From: Tolypocladium sp. Sup5 PDA-1
Taxonomy: Eukaryota > Ascomycota > Sordariomycetes > Hypocreales > Ophiocordycipitaceae
Assembly: GCA_000750105.3 (NCBI GenBank)
Contig: JPHH03000150.1
Location: 1 to 13,871, forward strand
Direction: 5' to 3'
Length of the DNA: 13,871 bases
Below the pieces are notes generated by a model. The model was not told the DNA's origin. It made no database searches and worked only from the letters and a program-made list of their open reading frames with translations. Made by a program: the position numbers and the translations under genes. Positions 8,791-13,871 of the stretch are shown here, one piece after another; the first letter of the stretch is position 1, and each line of letters starts with the position of its first letter.

Positions 8791-9939
8791 ATAAGTATCG
8801 GCTATATAGATAGGGTAAATATAATCATTCTAGTACTAGTTTAGTAGTTTATCGCTTATAGTACTTATATTTAATAACTAGTAATCTACTAGATTAAGGC
8901 CTACCTAGAGTACTTTACCTCTCCCCTTATCTTATAGGCTAAGTAGCTACCCTTAAGTTAGTAGCTAGACTAAGAGCTAACCTTTAAAGAAAAAGAGATC
9001 CTTAATAAGTTTATAATAGGCTATTTAAGGGCTATATAAAGCCCTAAACTACTCAAAACCGCTAATATTGCCTCTTAGCCTAAGTAAGATATAGGGGCGA
9101 GTAAGACCTCTATAATTATCTTTAAGAAGGACCTAGAATTAGTCTAAGATAAGGGGGAAGCTATCTATACCGCTACTATTAGCGTAGATACTATAAAGTA
9201 TAATCGAAAGAGATAAAGATAAGAGGGCGAAGAAGCTTATAAATAGATAGTACTACCGGCTTATATAGTCCTAACCCTAAACTTATTATTTATCCCTAAC
9301 TTAGAAGTACTATAAGGGACCGAAAAGATAGATAGTACTAATAAGATAGGGAGGGTACTTATATACTTTAAACCTTACTTTAACCTAGAGTTAAAGTATA
9401 AACGCTTCCTCGAGAGTATCGTACGAGAAGTTATATATAAGAAGGTCCCGATACCGCTTAACGACCTAGTTAAGTATATACTATAACTTAGATAGATAAT
9501 TAGAGACTCTTATATTAATAGGGCTAAAGGGGTAGAAGAAGTTTAGTAAGAAACTAAGGAAAAGGGCAAGATAAAGCCTAGTAGGATTATTACTATAGCC
9601 TTTATCCCTTAAAACGCTAACTATATAGGGTCCTTGCTAGACGAGTTAAGGGAGAGGCTTAATATCTCTATCTATAACGCTATAATAGCTTACGTAGAGA
9701 GGTAATTATTTAATATTAACCTAAGCTCTATAAGAGACGAAGAAGAAACCTATTTCTATAAACCTATAAAGATAGTATATTTAATCTATAGTACTAAATT
9801 TTTAGGGATAGCCGAATATATCTATAAAAGCTAAGAGGCTATAGGGCCTAAGGTAAATATAGTCCTAGTACCTCTAGTAATTATAGCTATATTATAAAGA
9901 TACTTATTAAAGTATATATAGGACTTACTAAGGATATAA

Positions 9940-10230
9940 GTTAGGTTAAGATTATCCTTAGCGCTACCGCTAAGTATATTAGTTAACTCTAGCTCTAAGG
10001 GAAACCTAATTAATAAGAGATATATAGAAGTATATAGTCTTAAGATTACGTTAATTACCGCGTCTATAAGGTTATACTCTAGCGACCCTATTAAGATATA
10101 TAGAGAAGTAATAACGAACCTATATATAAGTAGCGCCTAGATACTTATCTACCTCTATATCTTACCTAATAGCATGCTAATGCCTCTAATCTTAGGAATA
10201 CTATTTATCTACGTAACTTAACTAACGTTC
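9940..10230 (+). pseudogene. Retropepsin-like protease of element 2, active site lost
   Basis: LSILVNSSSKGNLIN lies where the family has an LxDSGSxxN active site: the Asp codon is AAC (9985-9987) and the Gly codon is AGC (9991-9993), both G-to-A changes. About 66 residues on, PLILGILF (10183-10206) fits the second conserved motif (ILG.PF). The dimeric aspartic protease would process Gag-Pol, but the catalytic Asp is gone here. Confidence 0.65.
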
Positions 10231-11040
10231 GATTACTCGCTAAGGAATAGGGATATGTATATTCGTTATTAGATAGGGATAATCTAGATTATTACTCTAG
10301 TAGTAAGACCTATTAGGTAGTAATATAATAATAAGCTCTTACGAGAAAACCCTAGTAAAGCTAATATAGTTAAATTCCTAAAAGAAGGAAGGAAGCCTAT
10401 AGTAATAGAACCGCTAGTCTTAGATATAGCTAGTTAAGAGATCCTCGTAAGGGATATCCCGCTCGAAAGGGATAACTAAATCGTACTATTAGTTAGGTAT
10501 AAAGCCACGCGAGATATCTCGAGCTTACTAATTAAAAGCGCTATCTAGTAATATTAGGTAACCCTAAAGGAAAAGAGAGACGAGCTAATTAGTTTATAAT
10601 AATCCGTTAAGAGAGACTAGGTTAGAAAGACTATAATAGATAGTCCTATAGTTAATATACTCTTTAAAAGGAAGGGAGTTAAAGTTTATCCTAAAGATAA
10701 CGTCCCTTCTAATAGCTCTATTCTTAAGGGAGACCCCTATTAGAAGATAAAGAAGTAGGAATCTATAAAAGCCTGCCTTAATACTAAAGGACTATTTATA
10801 GAATACCTAGTTAGTAAATTCTTAGCTATAGAAAAGGGAATATAACTATATAGAGAGTAGATTACTAATATTATAGGCTAAGTTAATAGGTTCTTCTAAC
10901 TAAAAGAGAAGGAAATCCTACTCGAACTCTTATTTAACTAAGAGGCTGCCCTCGCCTAGGACTTCGTAGAATACGGAAAGGTTAATCTAGCTATAGCCCC
11001 TCTATAAGTTATTAAGACTGTGGACTATAAGGTATAGTAG

Positions 11041-11640
11041 GTAGGGAATATCCCTATCCCTCGGGGCTTAGAGGCGAAAGTTATTAAGCTTCTAAAGTCT
11101 TGTCTTAATAAAGGGATACTAGAAGAATCTTATAGCCCCTACTATAACCCCTACTTTCTAGTTATTAAAAAGGATAGAGGGCTTAGACTAATTAATTCTA
11201 TAACCTAGTTAAACGGAGTTATAATTAGAGACGCCTTTATCCTATTAAGTATAGACGAATTTAGCAATAACTTCTTAATATATAAGATCTTATCCTTACT
11301 AGATTTCTTCTCTAGATATAACTAGGTTCCCTTAGACTAGATAAGTTAGGACCTTATAACCTTCTCTATACCCCTAGGTCTATTATAGATATATATACTC
11401 CCTTAAGGAGGAACGAATTCGGTAGCCTAGTTTATAAGGGTTATAATTTATATCCTCTTTAACCTAATTCTATATATCTACTAAGCTTTTCTAGATAATA
11501 TAGTAGTTAGGGGGCCTAACGAGATATATAATAATAAGGAAACCTTATTAAGGGTCCGTAAATATATCTTAGAATACCTTACTAACCTCGATAAAGTTCT
11601 CTTAAATATTAAACTTACTAGATATATAATTTCTACTATA
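11041..11640 (+). pseudogene. Reverse transcriptase domain of element 2
   Basis: Clear RT motifs in frame: IPIPRGLEAKVIKLLK, NPYFLVIKKDRGLRLIN, RDAFILLSIDEF, ILSLLDFFSRYN, TFSIPLGLL, the PxGGTNSVA turn, and FLDN at 11488-11499 where the polymerase box F/YxDD is expected. The second Asp of the box is AAT. At least seven TAG/TAA codons lie within the domain. The IDEF.../TNSVAQF pattern belongs to a gypsy lineage that I recall as widespread in ascomycetes. Confidence 0.9.
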
Positions 11641-11880
11641 AAATCACGGTTTTATTAATAAGCTACTAAGATTATAGGGTATCTCTATAGTATAAGCGGC
11701 AGGAGCCCCGTAGAATCTAAGGTTAAGAAGATCCTCGAGTAAATAAGCTACTAAGATATTATAAAAGTAAGGTTTTTTCTTAAGATTATTAGATATTATT
11801 AAATATAGATTAGATACTTTATATAACTAGCGAGGCTACTTACCCTCTTACTTAAGAAGAGCGTAGACTAGGTCTAGGCT

Positions 11881-12300
11881 AAGGAATAATAAGCGGCGAT
11901 AGATATATTAAAAAAGGCTATTAGCGAGCCCTTAATCCTAATCTACCTATACCTTAGGGAAGGATATAGGGAGGTGATTCTAATATATAATACTAGCCTA
12001 AAGGGATAGGGAGCTATACTTATATAGGTTATCGAAGGGAAAAGGTATCCTATTAGATTTAAAAGTAGCTATTAGTCTAAGTTAGAAAGTAGCTATAATA
12101 CGATAAAGAGGGAATGCAAGGCTATCTTATATGCCCTACGGAGGCTATAGAGCTATTTATATAGAGTCTATTTTACCCTTAAAACTAATGCCTAGGTTCT
12201 TATAGATTAATTAAAGGGAGCTATTAAGGATATGCTAGGAGCCCTCGTTACCCGCTAGGTTAGCTATATCTTCCTTTTTAACTTTATAGTCCGCTATATA
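11881..12300 (+). pseudogene. RNase H domain of element 2
   Basis: EVILIYNTSLKG with Asn at 11989-11991 stands where the first catalytic Asp (VDAS-type motif) is expected. SKLESSYNTIKRECKAILYALRR follows as two shorter matches: the SxxESxYxxxxxE signature with its Glu retained, and then the helix. FTLKTNAQVLI fits the third motif with Asp replaced by Asn. It lies directly after RT, as in all gypsy elements. Confidence 0.8.
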
Positions 12301-12660
12301 GCTAGGACTAAGAATAGTATAATAGATAGGCTCTCTCGTATACTAGAAGGACCTTCCGATATAGTAGATAAGGTAGCTAAAGGAGATATCGAGGAGTTCG
12401 TTAACTTTTACCTTAATTCGGTTACTAATACTAAGTTAGAAGGAATTTACTCTAATAAGTCTCGAAGAATAGCTAATTACCTCTAGATACTATAGAAACT
12501 ATCTAGTATAAATAGCATAGAGTATAGAGCCTTATAGAAGAGATATAGAAAGTTCTTTATAGAAGGACGAAAATTATAGGCATACCTAAGCTAAGAGGGA
12601 TAAGGACTAGGACTTATCGTTAATAATATAAGAGAATAAACCTAACTAATATAAAGCTAC

Positions 12661-13803
12661 TACTCTTAGCTTAGTTATAAAGGATAAGAAGTTATATACT
12701 AGTTCTTAAGGGATAGGTACTAGTAATAGACCTTATAGAATAATATCTTAGCGGTTATTGCAATATACGAGCTATACTAGAAATTTACCCCTTAGAGGCT
12801 ATAGGAGCTTATAGTACTAACTATTCTAGGATATCCTATAAGTAAGGTATACTTCGATTATTAATACGTTCCCTTTAATAATAGGATCCTTTACTTAATA
12901 GAAGCTTACTATAACCTTATAGGGTAAGTTAAGGTTAAACTAGTGCCTAAGCTATTAATAAGGGCAATAATTAAGTTCGCGCTATCTATCGTCTATAAGT
13001 ATAGTATTATAGTATAAGCTATTATAGATAAGGGGCCTAAGATAAAGTTAAACTTTAGGACTATCCTTAAGGGCCTTAGTATAAAGGTTATCCCGATCTC
13101 GGTATATAATCCTAAAGTAAACTTATAAGTTAAGGTTAGGCACTAGATTTTAGTCTCTTCTATAGCTAAAATAGTCGCGATATAAAGGTAGAAGGGGAAA
13201 TAGCTTTGTCTACTTAATTAAGTAGTCCTCGCTAACTATATAATAGTCCGCTACTTATATAGAATATCCCCCTTTTACCTAATATATAGATAGGAGCTAA
13301 TTTTACTATTAGAAGTAGAAAATCCTACGTAATATCTTATTAACTAGGATAAGGTTATATTATTAATAGATCTCTTTAAAGCATGCGTATAGATACTAGC
13401 CCGCAAGGCTAAAGATATTAAAAAGGCCCGTATAAAAGTAATAGCCTTCTATAAGTAGCTTATAGACTAGATTAATAAGCAGAATCGTTATACTATTAGA
13501 AAAGACGCCTTAAACCTAGGGGACCTTATCCTAGTATATAATATAAGGAGATTAAATAATCTCTTACGAGTAGTAAAGCTATAGATACGCTAGACTAGCC
13601 CCTTTTATATTATATCTCGAGCCCCTTTTTCTAGCGCGTATAGACTATAGACGCTTAATAAGATTAAACTTAATAAAATAATTATAGGGGAATATATTAA
13701 GAAGTTTATTAAAGGGCCTAATAGCTAGTAGTTATTAGATATAGACGATTAGCTATTATAGGATAAACTCGCTATATTAGCAAGGACCCCCTAGGGGAGT
13801 AAT
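12661..13803 (+). pseudogene. Integrase of element 2, zinc finger and DDE damaged
   Basis: The HHCC finger reads Y at 12661, 12676, 12766 and 12775 (Y-x4-Y-x29-Y-x2-Y), each one RIP step from His or Cys. The catalytic core keeps the first Asp (12856-12858) and second Asp (13027-13029, in DKGP). The third residue, 35 codons on, is Lys AAG (13132-13134) where Glu is expected before RxH. The C-terminal domain at about 13470-13700 has LNLGDLILVYN and a KLxxRQTSPFYI GPY/F-like motif, and ends near GEYIKKFIKG. No chromodomain follows. Enzyme function, strand transfer of the cDNA, is impossible in this copy. Confidence 0.85.
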
Positions 13804-13871
13804 TAAACTATAGTTAATAACTTACTTATAACCCTAGCTTAAGAAGGGTTAGATAAGATAGTCTTATAAAG

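Larger units (their letters stand above)
6901..13803 (+). pseudogene. Ty3/Gypsy gag-pol, one frame with many RIP stops
   Basis: Frame 1 (codon starts at positions one above a multiple of three) can be followed from about 6900 to TAA 13801-13803. Gag, protease, RT, RNase H and integrase all fall in it, so gag and pol were one fused frame. Every stop that I translated is TAG or TAA, in places where Gln (or Trp) fits; I met no TGA. I found no insertion or deletion that changes frame. The start is uncertain. The domains are described in separate entries. The protein cannot be made from this copy. Confidence 0.85.
6600..13871 (+). mobile_element. RIP-degraded Ty3/Gypsy retrotransposon (element 2), 5' and internal region
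   Basis: A single frame carries gag, protease, reverse transcriptase, RNase H and integrase in the Ty3/Gypsy order. CpA and TpG are nearly absent throughout, with TpA in excess. The 3' LTR is beyond the window end. The integrase end has no chromodomain, which separates it from element 1. Confidence 0.85.

Overview
The window looks like a piece of a filamentous ascomycete (Pezizomycotina) genome. Two strongly AT-biased, retrotransposon-derived blocks (about 1-1900 and about 6600-13871) flank a less altered island of ordinary base composition (about 1960-6480). In both blocks CpA and TpG are almost gone and TpA is very common, while CpG, CpC and CpT remain. This is the mark of repeat-induced point mutation (RIP), a fungal premeiotic defence that acts on duplicated DNA. 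Read through the TAG/TAA codons that stand where Gln (or Trp) is expected, long intact frames reappear.

Left block: 1-792 (+) is the 3' end of a Ty3/Gypsy pol of the chromovirus type (integrase end plus chromodomain). Convergent to it, about 1271 down to 719 or 818 (-), lies a small relic. Its first 33 residues carry Tyr at every position of a Zn(II)2Cys6 spacing, and a coiled coil follows. A polypurine tract and a candidate 3' LTR (about 1506-1956) close the element.

Island: 2935-2164 (-) is a broken gene with a signal-peptide-like start, a short domain, one membrane segment and then about 41 Gly-X-Y collagen triplets. Most lost Gly codons are AGN, a G-to-A change from GGN. 5535-3826 (-) is a second broken gene, related to a fungal protein family that I recall as DUF7924-containing. 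It has a likely 51-nt intron and two in-frame TAG codons, and a possible displaced C-terminal continuation runs to 3548. Both genes carry mild RIP-type damage, as if RIP leaked from the flanks or the genes were themselves repeated.

Right block: from about 6900 to 13803 (+) a single frame holds a gag-pol of a second, different Ty3/Gypsy element: gag, protease, reverse transcriptase, RNase H, integrase, and no chromodomain. No frame change was found across about 6.9 kb, but stops are many and catalytic or metal-binding residues are lost in every enzyme. A 24-bp tandem repeat lies in its 5' untranslated part.

No intact gene can be supported. I saw no rRNA, tRNA or CRISPR array, but could not run a search for them.
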